A stretch of DNA of 6,436 nucleotides from Microcaldota archaeon (GCA_026414325.1 JAOAJF010000033.1:1-6436); one strand, 5' to 3'. Numbered from the stretch's first letter, positions 1 through 5,240 are shown. A program made the numbers and translations. The notes: generated by a model not told the origin, from the sequence alone.

Positions 1-60
1 GCTCGAACCGCTGACCTGCCGGTTAACAGCCGGCCGCTCTACCGACTGAGCTACTGAGGC
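1..60 (-). tRNA. trnN: tRNA-Asn (anticodon GTT), 3' end cut by window edge
   Basis: Read on the minus strand from 60 downwards: acceptor GCCTCAG, TA, D-stem GCTC/GAGC, anticodon stem GCCGG/CCGGC around loop CTGTTAA (anticodon GTT, Asn), variable AGGTC, T-stem AGCGG and T-loop TTCGAGC. The window ends after the T-loop, so the 3' T-stem strand, 3' acceptor strand and discriminator (about 13 nt) lie outside. No intron is seen in the visible part. A TATA-like element sits about 28 nt upstream. Confidence 0.97.
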
Positions 61-84
61 TTATATTTATATATTTTTTTCAAA

Positions 85-93
85 TTTTATAAA
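85..93 (-). promoter_or_regulatory. TATA box (box A) of tRNA-Asn
   Basis: On the minus strand this reads TTTATAAAA, centred about 28 nt upstream of the tRNA-Asn 5' end at 60. This is the spacing expected if transcription starts at or next to the mature 5' end. It is a positional and consensus argument only; the region is AT-rich, so chance matches are common. Confidence 0.5.
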
Positions 94-128
94 TTGTATA
101 GCTAAATTTAATAATTTAATTTCTAATT

Positions 129-392
129 TTATTTTTTTTGGTTATTAGTAGGTAACTTACCAAAACGAACTTTATTTATTAACATTCCTATTTTTGCAAG
201 CCTAATTATCCTTTCTGCAGATTTTTCAAGCTCTTGTCGTGTTTTTCTAAACTCATAAACAAAATCAGAATATAAAGTAGGATTTATTATAAATTTTTGA
301 GTAGTTGTTTCAACTAAAGGATTAAGATTTAAGTCTTTTTGTAATTCTTCTGAAATTATAGACTGTTTGGTATTTTTTTGTTCTATTTTCAT
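129..392 (-). CDS. hypothetical 87-residue basic protein
   Basis: I do not recognise this protein. It is 87 residues, soluble (no signal peptide or membrane segment) and charged. Residues 1-30 are polar; about 40-72 (around DFVYEFRKTRQELEKSAERI) should form one long amphipathic helix or two helices, and the tail (VRFGKLPTNNQKK) is basic. The start is well supported: AGGAGGG lies 7 nt upstream of the ATG. No cysteine or zinc motif and no known catalytic motif is visible. It sits between the lipoprotein gene upstream (95 nt gap) and tRNA-Asn downstream (68 nt), all on the same strand. Strong translation signals make it a likely real gene despite the lack of a known family; a role in nucleic-acid or protein binding would be a guess. 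Confidence 0.7.
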   Translation of the reverse strand: MKIEQKNTKQSIISEELQKDLNLNPLVETTTQKFIINPTLYSDFVYEFRKTRQELEKSAERIIRLAKIGMLINKVRFGKLPTNNQKK

Positions 393-399
393 AACCTAT

Positions 400-406
400 C
401 CCTCCT
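400..406 (-). promoter_or_regulatory. Shine-Dalgarno site of the 87-aa gene
   Basis: On the minus strand this reads AGGAGGG, ending 7 nt before the ATG at 392-390. It is one of the two strongest ribosome binding sites in the window (the other belongs to EF-1A) and fixes the start of the small gene. Confidence 0.8.
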
Positions 407-456
407 TGTCTGCTCGCCAGATTATTTTTAATCAACTTTATTAGTATAATAATAAT

Positions 457-468
457 TAAATTTAAAAA
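457..468 (-). promoter_or_regulatory. possible TATA box of the 87-aa gene
   Basis: The minus strand reads TTTTTAAATTTA here. With a start about 25 nt downstream it would give a 5' leader of roughly 40 nt that includes the Shine-Dalgarno site. The leader also contains a small AT hairpin (plus strand gattatttttaatc, 420-433). The call is weak because of the local AT content. Confidence 0.3.
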
Positions 469-487
469 CCATTCTTACTTTTTAAAT

Positions 488-1732
488 TTAAGAAAGAGCA
501 TCTACACACTCTTTATTTTTTGTTCTTTCTTTTATATAATTACATGCAGCTATATCTTTCTGCTCTAAGGCATATTTTAAATAACACTTATCCATCCAAT
601 TTTCTCTATCGTCACCTCTTATTTTACTACATATTTCTAAATTAGGTAATGTTTTGTTGGAATTCAAAACATTATTTAAGCAATTCATTCTTGCTTGATA
701 ATTTAGCTGATTACATGCATCTAAATCCATATTTTCTAAAGCTGTTTTATAATAACATTCTAACTTTATTAAACTACTATAAATTTTTTCACAAACATTC
801 CACTCCCCCCTAGCTATGGAATAATCTCTATAACATCTATCTCTATTTATTTCAGGTTCTGTTCTAGAACAAAATCCAAAATCCTTTGTTTCTATTGCAA
901 ATTTCTTTATACAATTGTCGGAGTAGACTGTTCCAGGAGTAATATAAAGACAGATATTTTTATCGGATTTAGAGTAGGCAACAATTTCATAACATCTATC
1001 TATAATCGCAGTTAGGTTTGCTTTTTTACATTCTTGTAACTCTCCTTTTGTTAAAGCATAGCAGGCTGATTTTATAGCAAGTTGTTGTTCATCTATTTTC
1101 TCACAAGCTTGAGCACTATTTTTTTCTATAGCATATTTTAAAATACAATTATCATCGTTTTTGCAATATTTTAAATCATTATATAATTTTGCATAACAAA
1201 GATTTGTACTAAACTCATCCTTTTCAAAAGTGCAGGGAGGGGATAAATCTTTAAGACATTTTAGTTTTTTCTCATCTTGAAGTTTCAGACAATAATTTGT
1301 ATCATTTGTTCTATATGCTGCTTCTTCAAAACATTTTTCTCTCAATATTGGAGAGTTCAGCTCAGAACATATTTTTGGATTTTGATTTGCAAAATTAACT
1401 AAGCATTTGTCTAAATTTTCTATAGAATATATTTTTTTACAAATTTTCTGATCATTTTTTTCTAAAGCTTGTTTTAAATAGCATTCGTCTTGCTCCAAAA
1501 CATTTTTATGTTGTTTGCATTCATCTACAACTGCTGCAGGCTCAGTTTTGTTTTCTTGATACTGCTCAAGATTTTTTTGCTCTAACTTTTTGTTTTCCAA
1601 TTCTTCTAAATTTTTTATTTCTACTTTTGGACCAGGTGGGGCTTTATCTGCAACACAGCCAGCAAAAAATAAAATACTTACAATTATACTAAATAGCAAA
1701 AAGATCCGTAGGTTTTCCATTTTTCTTCCCAT
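488..1732 (-). CDS. predicted secreted lipoprotein with ~14 tandem cysteine-pair repeats
   Basis: The 414-residue protein begins with a basic n-region, a hydrophobic stretch (about residues 9-23) and the lipobox FFAGC, so Cys26 is the probable lipid-modified residue of an exported, membrane-anchored protein. Residues 30-70 form a Pro-rich then Glu/Lys/Gln-rich tether, possibly coiled coil. From residue 72 to the end there are 28 further cysteines, an even number, falling into about 14 units of C-x(10-13)-C separated by about 13 residues. Many units follow the pattern D/R-x-C-Y-x3-A-x4-D-x3-C (for example around residues 82-98, 381-397), suggesting two-helix hairpins clipped by disulfides. Four N-x-S/T sequons (61, 143, 239, 359) could be glycosylated. 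The ATG at 1732 gives the better n-region and has a TATA-like element about 24 nt upstream (possible leaderless mRNA); ATG at 1720 (residue 5), preceded by GGGAAG, is the alternative. Function is unknown; a surface binding or scaffold role is inference. Confidence 0.85.
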   Translation of the reverse strand: MGRKMENLRIFLLFSIIVSILFFAGCVADKAPPGPKVEIKNLEELENKKLEQKNLEQYQENKTEPAAVVDECKQHKNVLEQDECYLKQALEKNDQKICKKIYSIENLDKCLVNFANQNPKICSELNSPILREKCFEEAAYRTNDTNYCLKLQDEKKLKCLKDLSPPCTFEKDEFSTNLCYAKLYNDLKYCKNDDNCILKYAIEKNSAQACEKIDEQQLAIKSACYALTKGELQECKKANLTAIIDRCYEIVAYSKSDKNICLYITPGTVYSDNCIKKFAIETKDFGFCSRTEPEINRDRCYRDYSIARGEWNVCEKIYSSLIKLECYYKTALENMDLDACNQLNYQARMNCLNNVLNSNKTLPNLEICSKIRGDDRENWMDKCYLKYALEQKDIAACNYIKERTKNKECVDALS

Positions 1733-1750
1733 TATCTCAAATATATTTAT

Positions 1751-1760
1751 AATTTATAAT
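1751..1760 (-). promoter_or_regulatory. TATA-like element upstream of the lipoprotein gene
   Basis: The minus strand reads ATTATAAATT, centred about 24 nt before the ATG at 1732. That spacing would place the transcription start at or just before the start codon, giving a leaderless or nearly leaderless mRNA. The only Shine-Dalgarno-like string nearby (GGGAAG) lies downstream of this ATG and would serve the ATG at 1720 instead. Confidence 0.4.
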
Positions 1761-1807
1761 CTTTTTGTTTATATTTTTCAATTTTATTTTTTTATTTCTG
1801 TGATTTA

Positions 1808-1892
1808 TGGAGGGGGTGGGATTTGAACCCACGAACCCCTTCGGGACAGGATCCTAAGTCCTGCGCATTTGACCAGGCTTTGCTACCCCTCC
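1808..1892 (-). tRNA. trnL: tRNA-Leu (anticodon TAG), class II with long variable arm
   Basis: On the minus strand: acceptor GGAGGGG pairs with CCCCTCC, discriminator A; anticodon stem CAGGA/TCCTG encloses loop CTTAGGA, anticodon TAG, which reads CUN leucine codons. The long variable arm (TCCCGAAGGGGTTC) marks a class II tRNA. T-stem GTGGG/CCCAC surrounds TTCAAAT. CCA is not encoded and there is no intron. It lies 75 nt upstream of the lipoprotein gene on the same strand. Confidence 0.97.
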
Positions 1893-1914
1893 ATAATAAA
1901 ATATTTAAAAAAGA

Positions 1915-1924
1915 ACTTAAAAAT
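1915..1924 (-). promoter_or_regulatory. possible TATA box of tRNA-Leu
   Basis: The minus strand reads ATTTTTAAGT, 23-32 nt upstream of the tRNA-Leu 5' end at 1892. Spacing fits an archaeal box A. A second AT-rich match (TTTTTTAAATA, 1903-1913) is too close to the tRNA to serve it. Confidence 0.4.
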
Positions 1925-2466
1925 TAGTAGCTTATTAGTTTTATATTTATTTTAGGCTCTTAATTCATTTTTTATTTTCGGTTTAACTTTCATATTTTTA
2001 GGGCAAAGACATAAACTTTTTTATAAACCATATTTTCTTGGATGGAAAATCAAAAAATCTTAGAAATTTTATATCTAAGTTTTCAAAAAAGTTCCAAAAT
2101 TTTAGCTCTATTTTATAAGTTTTTTATAAGTTCTACTTTAAATAGTATAAAAAAGAAAATGCTTTTTTTGTTAGCTTTATTATCCTAAGGCCTAATTTTT
2201 TTAATTATCAATCTCTAGCCATATATAAATAATCTCTTGCAAAGGTAATTTTTATATTGGATAAAAAACAATAGCCTTCAGTTTTGTTGACAAAATTTTT
2301 GTACCTTTTCTATCTTTTAATTAGTAAAAATTTTAGTTATGCGCAGCTCTTCTAATAATTCTAAATCGTTTGCAACTATCAAAGTTTTCTTTTAAATCTA
2401 AAAACTATTGCTGAAAATAAAATCGAAGTTAAATTATTTTTTAACAAACAAAAAAGAATTAAACGA

Positions 2467-2490
2467 ATTAAAAAAATAAAAATAAGAAAT
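2467..2490 (-). terminator. T-rich terminator tract of the L40e gene
   Basis: Just after the L40e stop codon the minus strand runs through consecutive T-tracts (TTTCTTATTTTTATTTTTTT). Runs of U at the RNA 3' end are the main signal for intrinsic termination in archaea. There is no stable hairpin, as expected for this type. Confidence 0.5.
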
Positions 2491-2503
2491 CCAACAGACA
2501 ATT

Positions 2504-2656
2504 TCACTTCTTTGTTCTCAATTCTCTTCGTTTAGGCCTTAAAAACTTCGAGCCACATTTGCGACATTTTTCAACTCCTTTTTTATTCCTTGCTTTACAT
2601 TTTTTGCAAATTACAATGTTAGCAAGAATTGCATCAGCTTCTGGAAATTTTCCCAT
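2504..2656 (-). CDS. rpl40e: large subunit ribosomal protein eL40 (L40e)
   Basis: The 50-residue product starts MGKFPEADAIL and contains a zinc ribbon with cysteines 17, 20, 31 and 34 (CKKC and CRKC), followed by the basic tail GSKFLRPKRRE. The F-P-E-A opening, the paired C-x2-C knuckles about 10 residues apart and the CRKCG-x2-x-LRPK block are hallmarks of archaeal L40e, which is about 50 residues long. It is a structural component of the 50S subunit. The ATG is preceded at 5 nt by AGGTG (2662-2666). The gene stands alone, divergent from tRNA-Thr, with T-tracts directly downstream. All four zinc ligands are intact. It is short enough to be missed by ORF finders with a 60-residue cut-off. Confidence 0.96.
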   Translation of the reverse strand: MGKFPEADAILANIVICKKCKARNKKGVEKCRKCGSKFLRPKRRELRTKK

Positions 2657-2661
2657 CCAAA

Positions 2662-2666
2662 CACCT
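2662..2666 (-). promoter_or_regulatory. Shine-Dalgarno site of L40e
   Basis: The minus strand reads AGGTG, 5 nt before the ATG at 2656, complementary to the archaeal 16S rRNA 3' tail (ATCACCTCC). Confidence 0.7.
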
Positions 2667-2692
2667 ATGAAGTATTTTAAATTTGTGTGATA

Positions 2693-2703
2693 CTTATATT
2701 TTA
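2693..2703 (+). promoter_or_regulatory. TATA box of tRNA-Thr
   Basis: CTTATATTTTA lies 24-34 nt upstream of the tRNA-Thr 5' end at 2727, the normal archaeal spacing. It overlaps the region from which the divergent L40e gene is probably initiated. Confidence 0.5.
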
Positions 2704-2710
2704 TTGCTAA

Positions 2711-2722
2711 TAATTTAAAAAT
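2711..2722 (-). promoter_or_regulatory. possible TATA box of L40e
   Basis: The minus strand reads ATTTTTAAATTA-like sequence here (plus strand taatttaaaaat). Transcription would start near 2690, leaving a leader of about 30 nt that contains the Shine-Dalgarno site. The nearer match at 2673-2683 is too close to the start codon to fit an mRNA with that site. The element lies between the tRNA-Thr TATA box and the tRNA itself. Confidence 0.4.
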
Positions 2723-2726
2723 ACAA

Positions 2727-2798
2727 GCCCTCGTAGCTCAGTGGTAGAGCGCTCGCCTTGTAAGCGAGAGGTCGTGGGTTCAAACCCCACCGGGGGCT
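2727..2798 (+). tRNA. trnT: tRNA-Thr (anticodon TGT)
   Basis: Acceptor GCCCTCG pairs with CGGGGGC (one G-T wobble), discriminator T; D-stem GCTC/GAGC; anticodon stem CTCGC/GCGAG around loop CTTGTAA, anticodon TGT (Thr, ACN codons); variable AGGTC; T-stem GTGGG/CCCAC with TTCAAAC. CCA is not encoded and there is no intron. U at the discriminator position is usual for archaeal threonine tRNAs. Confidence 0.97.
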
Positions 2799-2848
2799 AT
2801 TGCTTCTTTAAACTAAACGAGAGATTTAAAAAGACAAAAATACATATT

Positions 2849-2860
2849 ATACTATAAATA
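2849..2860 (+). promoter_or_regulatory. possible TATA box of the CheD-like gene
   Basis: The segment around tatactataaat fits a box A and would place the transcription start near 2880, just ahead of the GTGAT ribosome binding site. AT content is very high here, so the position is approximate. Confidence 0.35.
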
Positions 2861-2885
2861 ATAACAAAATAAATAATAACATAAA

Positions 2886-2890
2886 GTGAT
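2886..2890 (+). promoter_or_regulatory. GTGAT ribosome binding site (not a GTG start)
   Basis: GTGAT is complementary to the ATCAC of the 16S rRNA 3' tail and lies 4 nt before the ATG at 2895. Gene callers that prefer the longest frame would take this GTG as the start and add three residues (MID); I read it as the Shine-Dalgarno site instead. Confidence 0.6.
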
Positions 2891-2894
2891 TGAT

Positions 2895-3866
2895 ATGAAA
2901 GAAAAAAATATAGATCCAAAATTTTTTAACCAATACTCTAGACACAAAACATTATCTTCTCTCGATTCTTTCTTTAAAGTCATCTTAGTTGAAAATATTA
3001 GTAGAAAGTCACTTAATTTAGAACCACAATTTTCATTTTCCATAGAAAAGGAAATTTTTGATTTTCTATCTAAAAAATATAAGGTTGAATTTGTTCCAGA
3101 ATATAATCGTATTCCTTATTATCTTTCAGAGGAAGATTTAAAGTCAAAGGCTATTTCCATATCTCAATCACTAGATAAAAAATTTGTTAAGATTTATTTT
3201 CACAAACGCAAGTATGAACTTTATCCAGATATTTTAAAGGATTTAGATTATATTGCAGAAAAATTTAGGAGAGAAAAAATTTTTTTCCACATCTATACTA
3301 ATAATGACTTTTTAGTTATCCGCTTCTATCCTCAGCTAACAGAAGAAGAAAAAAATATTTTAGGTAGAAAGTTAGAACCAATTTTTGGTCATGTTGTTCC
3401 CTTCCAAGGCCAGACGGCTATTCTCTTTGGCAACGATCCAGTAAGGTATCTTTCAACTTTTACTGTAAGTTCTTGTAGGGGTATTGTTGTTTATTGTCCA
3501 ATAAATAAAATAGTTGCTCTTGCTCATATTGATTTAGGTGCAGACTATCAAGCTTATAAAGATATTGTTCGGCTTTTATCTAAATATAATGTAAATGAGA
3601 AAGGGCTTGTAGTTTATGTTACTAAAAACTTTGATAGATTTGCATATGAGATTATATCAAACAAAGTTGCCTATTCCTCAGATGATTTGCCTTCGAATTT
3701 TTCCTTTGATAGAATTAGAGAATCAATAGTTGATTTTGATCCAAAGTTTTTACAAGATAATGTAGATTATACGAATTTTCTAAGAGATTTTACAGTCATA
3801 CGTTTTAAATATCACATATCTTTTAATATAGTTTCCTACAATTCTTTTGAAAAAAGCTCAAGATAG
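2895..3866 (+). CDS. predicted CheD/NTAN1-like amidohydrolase (deamidase fold) with unknown N-terminal half
   Basis: The 323-residue cytosolic protein has two parts. Residues 1 to about 170 match nothing I recognise; predicted beta strands (KKFVKIYFHK, KIFFHIYTNNDFLVIRFYPQ) alternate with helices. From about 173 a second domain reads TAILFGNDPVRYLSTFTVSS, then Cys194, GIVVY, and ALAHID with His211. Thr188-x5-Cys194-x16-His211 has exactly the spacing of the Thr21/Cys27/His44 active site I recall for Thermotoga CheD, a receptor glutamine deamidase, and the S-C...A-H-[ILF] layout also resembles N-terminal asparagine amidohydrolase (NTAN1). It is therefore probably a thiol deamidase or amidase acting on protein Asn/Gln side chains; the substrate is unknown. 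No chemotaxis gene is nearby, so a chemotaxis role is unlikely. ATG 2895 is preferred over GTG 2886, which looks like the ribosome binding site. It lies between tRNA-Thr and the phosphofructokinase gene (63 nt gap). Confidence 0.6.
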   Translation: MKEKNIDPKFFNQYSRHKTLSSLDSFFKVILVENISRKSLNLEPQFSFSIEKEIFDFLSKKYKVEFVPEYNRIPYYLSEEDLKSKAISISQSLDKKFVKIYFHKRKYELYPDILKDLDYIAEKFRREKIFFHIYTNNDFLVIRFYPQLTEEEKNILGRKLEPIFGHVVPFQGQTAILFGNDPVRYLSTFTVSSCRGIVVYCPINKIVALAHIDLGADYQAYKDIVRLLSKYNVNEKGLVVYVTKNFDRFAYEIISNKVAYSSDDLPSNFSFDRIRESIVDFDPKFLQDNVDYTNFLRDFTVIRFKYHISFNIVSYNSFEKSSR

Positions 3867-3896
3867 TCAACAACTTAATCTTAGACATTTTTCTCA

Positions 3897-3908
3897 ATAT
3901 TTAAAAAT
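3897..3908 (+). promoter_or_regulatory. TATA box of the phosphofructokinase gene (leaderless mRNA likely)
   Basis: ATATTTAAAAAT is centred about 27 nt upstream of the ATG at 3930, and no Shine-Dalgarno motif lies between them. This spacing is what a leaderless archaeal transcript shows. The T8 run that follows (3908-3915) may also end transcription of the upstream gene. Confidence 0.5.
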
Positions 3909-3929
3909 TTTTTTTACCTAAATTATATT

Positions 3930-5225
3930 ATGTGTTCTTCTTTTTCTAAGAAAAGAGCAGTTGTTGCTCAATTTGGTGGTCCAACTGCAGTTATCAATAG
4001 AAGTTTAGTGGGTGCAGTAAACGAGCTAAAAAAGCATGACTTTATAATACTAGGGCCTAGGTTTGGAATAAACGGAGTTTTAAAAAACGATTTTTTTCGA
4101 CTAGATTTATTTTCTGATTCAAAATTAGATGGAATAAGAAAAAGCCCTGGTTCTTATTTAGGTACTTCAAAATTCAATGTAAATGATCAGAGCGCATTTG
4201 TTATCTTAGAATCATTAAAAAAATTAGGAATAAACTATTTTTTTGTTATTGGTGGGGACAGCACTGGTATTATTGGAAAACAAATTAAGCTTGCAGCTAA
4301 ACAAATAAATTATGAATTAGTTGTTTTTCATATTCCAAAAACTATTGATAATGATGTGTTAGTGACTGATCACACGCCAGGCTTTGGTAGTGCTGCGAGA
4401 TTAATTGCAAAAGCATCTTATGGAATTGACCAGGAAAATCGCTCGAGTGGAGGAATTTATGGAATGGTTATAATGGGGAGAGATTCTGGATTTTTGGCTT
4501 ATTCTTCTACTCTTTTAAGAGATTCAGCTTCAGGGCCTGATTTAATTTATGGTCCAGAAATAAATTTCAATTTAGAATATTTTTTAAAAGATATTGAAGA
4601 TGTCTATTCTCGAAAAGGACGAGCTTTCTTTGTAGTTTCAGAGGGAATTAGAAGTTATCTTTATGAAAACAATAAACCAGTTTATGAAAACAATAAACCT
4701 AAAGTAGAGTTAATTGTAGATAAGGCTGCTGCTGCATTAAAAAGAGAAATAGAAATCGATGAAAATTTAGGACAGTCTTCTTTGAGTGCAGGGAGTGATG
4801 TACTGGTATACTATCTAAACCAAATTTTAAAAGAAAATTTTGGAAAAGTTAGAATTAGAATAAACAATTTAGGATATTTAGCACGGTCTTTTCCAGAAGT
4901 ATCTGAAATAGATGCAAGAGAGGCAGAAGCTGTAGGAAAAAAAGCAGTGCAACTAGCTCTTTCTGGTTATGAAGAAGGAAGTGTTGCAATTATAAGAGAA
5001 GGCCAAAGTCACAGCTATGCTGTAAGATTAGAATATGTTTCATTAGATGAAATAATTAAAGGAATAAAACAAGTTCCAAGGGATTGGATAGGTTACTATG
5101 GAAAAGATATAGGTAGTCAATTTTTAATTTATGCTGGTCCATTGGTAGGTTCAATTGAAGGATTTGAAAATTTAGATCATCTATTACCAAAGAACTTTAA
5201 TTTTGATAATTTCATAAAAGAGTGA
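3930..5225 (+). CDS. pfp: pyrophosphate-type 6-phosphofructokinase (PfkA superfamily)
   Basis: The 431-residue cytosolic enzyme would phosphorylate fructose 6-phosphate to fructose 1,6-bisphosphate, reversibly if PPi is the donor. Motifs in order: GGPTAVIN (16-23), the phosphate-donor loop VIGGDSTG (106-113), PKTIDND (136-142) with catalytic Asp140/142 and Lys137, TDHTPGFGSA (146-155), the sugar-binding MGRDSG (182-187), SEGI (237-240) and GYLAR (315-319). Lys in PKTIDND, where ATP enzymes have Gly, and the GGPTAVIN/TDHTPGFGSA blocks point to the PPi-dependent clade, whose members are about 400-420 residues. The residue after GGD is Ser111 rather than Gly (ATP type) or Asp (PPi type), so donor choice is not certain. 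A 21-bp in-frame duplication adds YENNKPV at 245-251. ATG 3930 is the only sensible start: it lacks a ribosome binding site but has a TATA box about 27 nt upstream. Confidence 0.9.
   Translation: MCSSFSKKRAVVAQFGGPTAVINRSLVGAVNELKKHDFIILGPRFGINGVLKNDFFRLDLFSDSKLDGIRKSPGSYLGTSKFNVNDQSAFVILESLKKLGINYFFVIGGDSTGIIGKQIKLAAKQINYELVVFHIPKTIDNDVLVTDHTPGFGSAARLIAKASYGIDQENRSSGGIYGMVIMGRDSGFLAYSSTLLRDSASGPDLIYGPEINFNLEYFLKDIEDVYSRKGRAFFVVSEGIRSYLYENNKPVYENNKPKVELIVDKAAAALKREIEIDENLGQSSLSAGSDVLVYYLNQILKENFGKVRIRINNLGYLARSFPEVSEIDAREAEAVGKKAVQLALSGYEEGSVAIIREGQSHSYAVRLEYVSLDEIIKGIKQVPRDWIGYYGKDIGSQFLIYAGPLVGSIEGFENLDHLLPKNFNFDNFIKE
4660..4701 (+). repeat. in-frame 21-bp tandem duplication inside pfp
   Basis: Two copies of tttatgaaaacaataaacc (4660-4678 and 4681-4699) are identical over 19 of a 21-nt period. 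They encode YENNKPV followed by YENNKPK at residues 245-258. Being a multiple of three, the duplication leaves the frame open; near-identity at third positions suggests a recent slippage or duplication event. Confidence 0.9.
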
Positions 5226-5230
5226 ATATC

Positions 5231-5240
5231 TTTAAATATT
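5231..5240 (+). promoter_or_regulatory. possible TATA box of the 151-aa gene
   Basis: TTTAAATATT lies about 25-30 nt ahead of the Shine-Dalgarno site at 5262-5267, so the gene could have its own start. The T-rich stretch between them (5239-5260) may also terminate pfp transcripts. Co-transcription with pfp across the 46-nt gap is equally possible. Confidence 0.35.

Larger units (their letters stand above)
1893..2503. other. 610-bp AT-rich stretch with no convincing gene
   Basis: Apart from the tRNA-Leu promoter at its left end and the L40e terminator tract at its right end, I see no supported gene here. The longest ATG frame is 48 codons (2042-2188, plus) without a ribosome binding site. On the minus strand a 24-codon stop-bounded piece without a start (2317-2391) reads like protein (it contains LIVANDLELLEELR) and could be a remnant of a decayed gene. 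No GC-rich island typical of stable RNAs in such genomes, no C/D-box pair and no repeat array are visible. The stretch may be a degraded gene, a long spacer or an unrecognised non-coding RNA locus. Confidence 0.6.

Noticed and set aside
1590..1826. 78-codon plus-strand frame
   Set aside because: It lies antisense to the 5' end of the lipoprotein gene and runs into the tRNA-Leu gene; it has no ribosome binding site and reads as Phe/Ile-rich shadow sequence.
2042..2188. 48-codon plus-strand ATG frame in the spacer (starts MENQKILEIL)
   Set aside because: There is no ribosome binding site or properly placed TATA box, and its Leu/Phe/Lys/Ser-heavy composition is what AT-rich DNA gives by chance.
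1893..2503. stable non-coding RNA (RNase P, SRP or C/D-box RNA) in the spacer
   Set aside because: I found no GC-rich paired segments, no C box (RTGATGA) with matching D box (CTGA), and no conserved core of those RNAs.
2379..2507. 42-codon hydrophobic minus-strand frame whose GTG overlaps the L40e stop (GTGA)
   Set aside because: The overlap looks like translational coupling, but the frame runs through the T-rich terminator tract, which by itself produces Phe/Leu/Ile codons; no Shine-Dalgarno site is present.
2886..2888. GTG as start codon of the CheD-like gene
   Set aside because: It is better explained as part of the GTGAT ribosome binding site of ATG 2895.
2852..3043. 63-codon minus-strand frame
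   Set aside because: It is antisense to the start and promoter of the CheD-like gene and shows no start signals.
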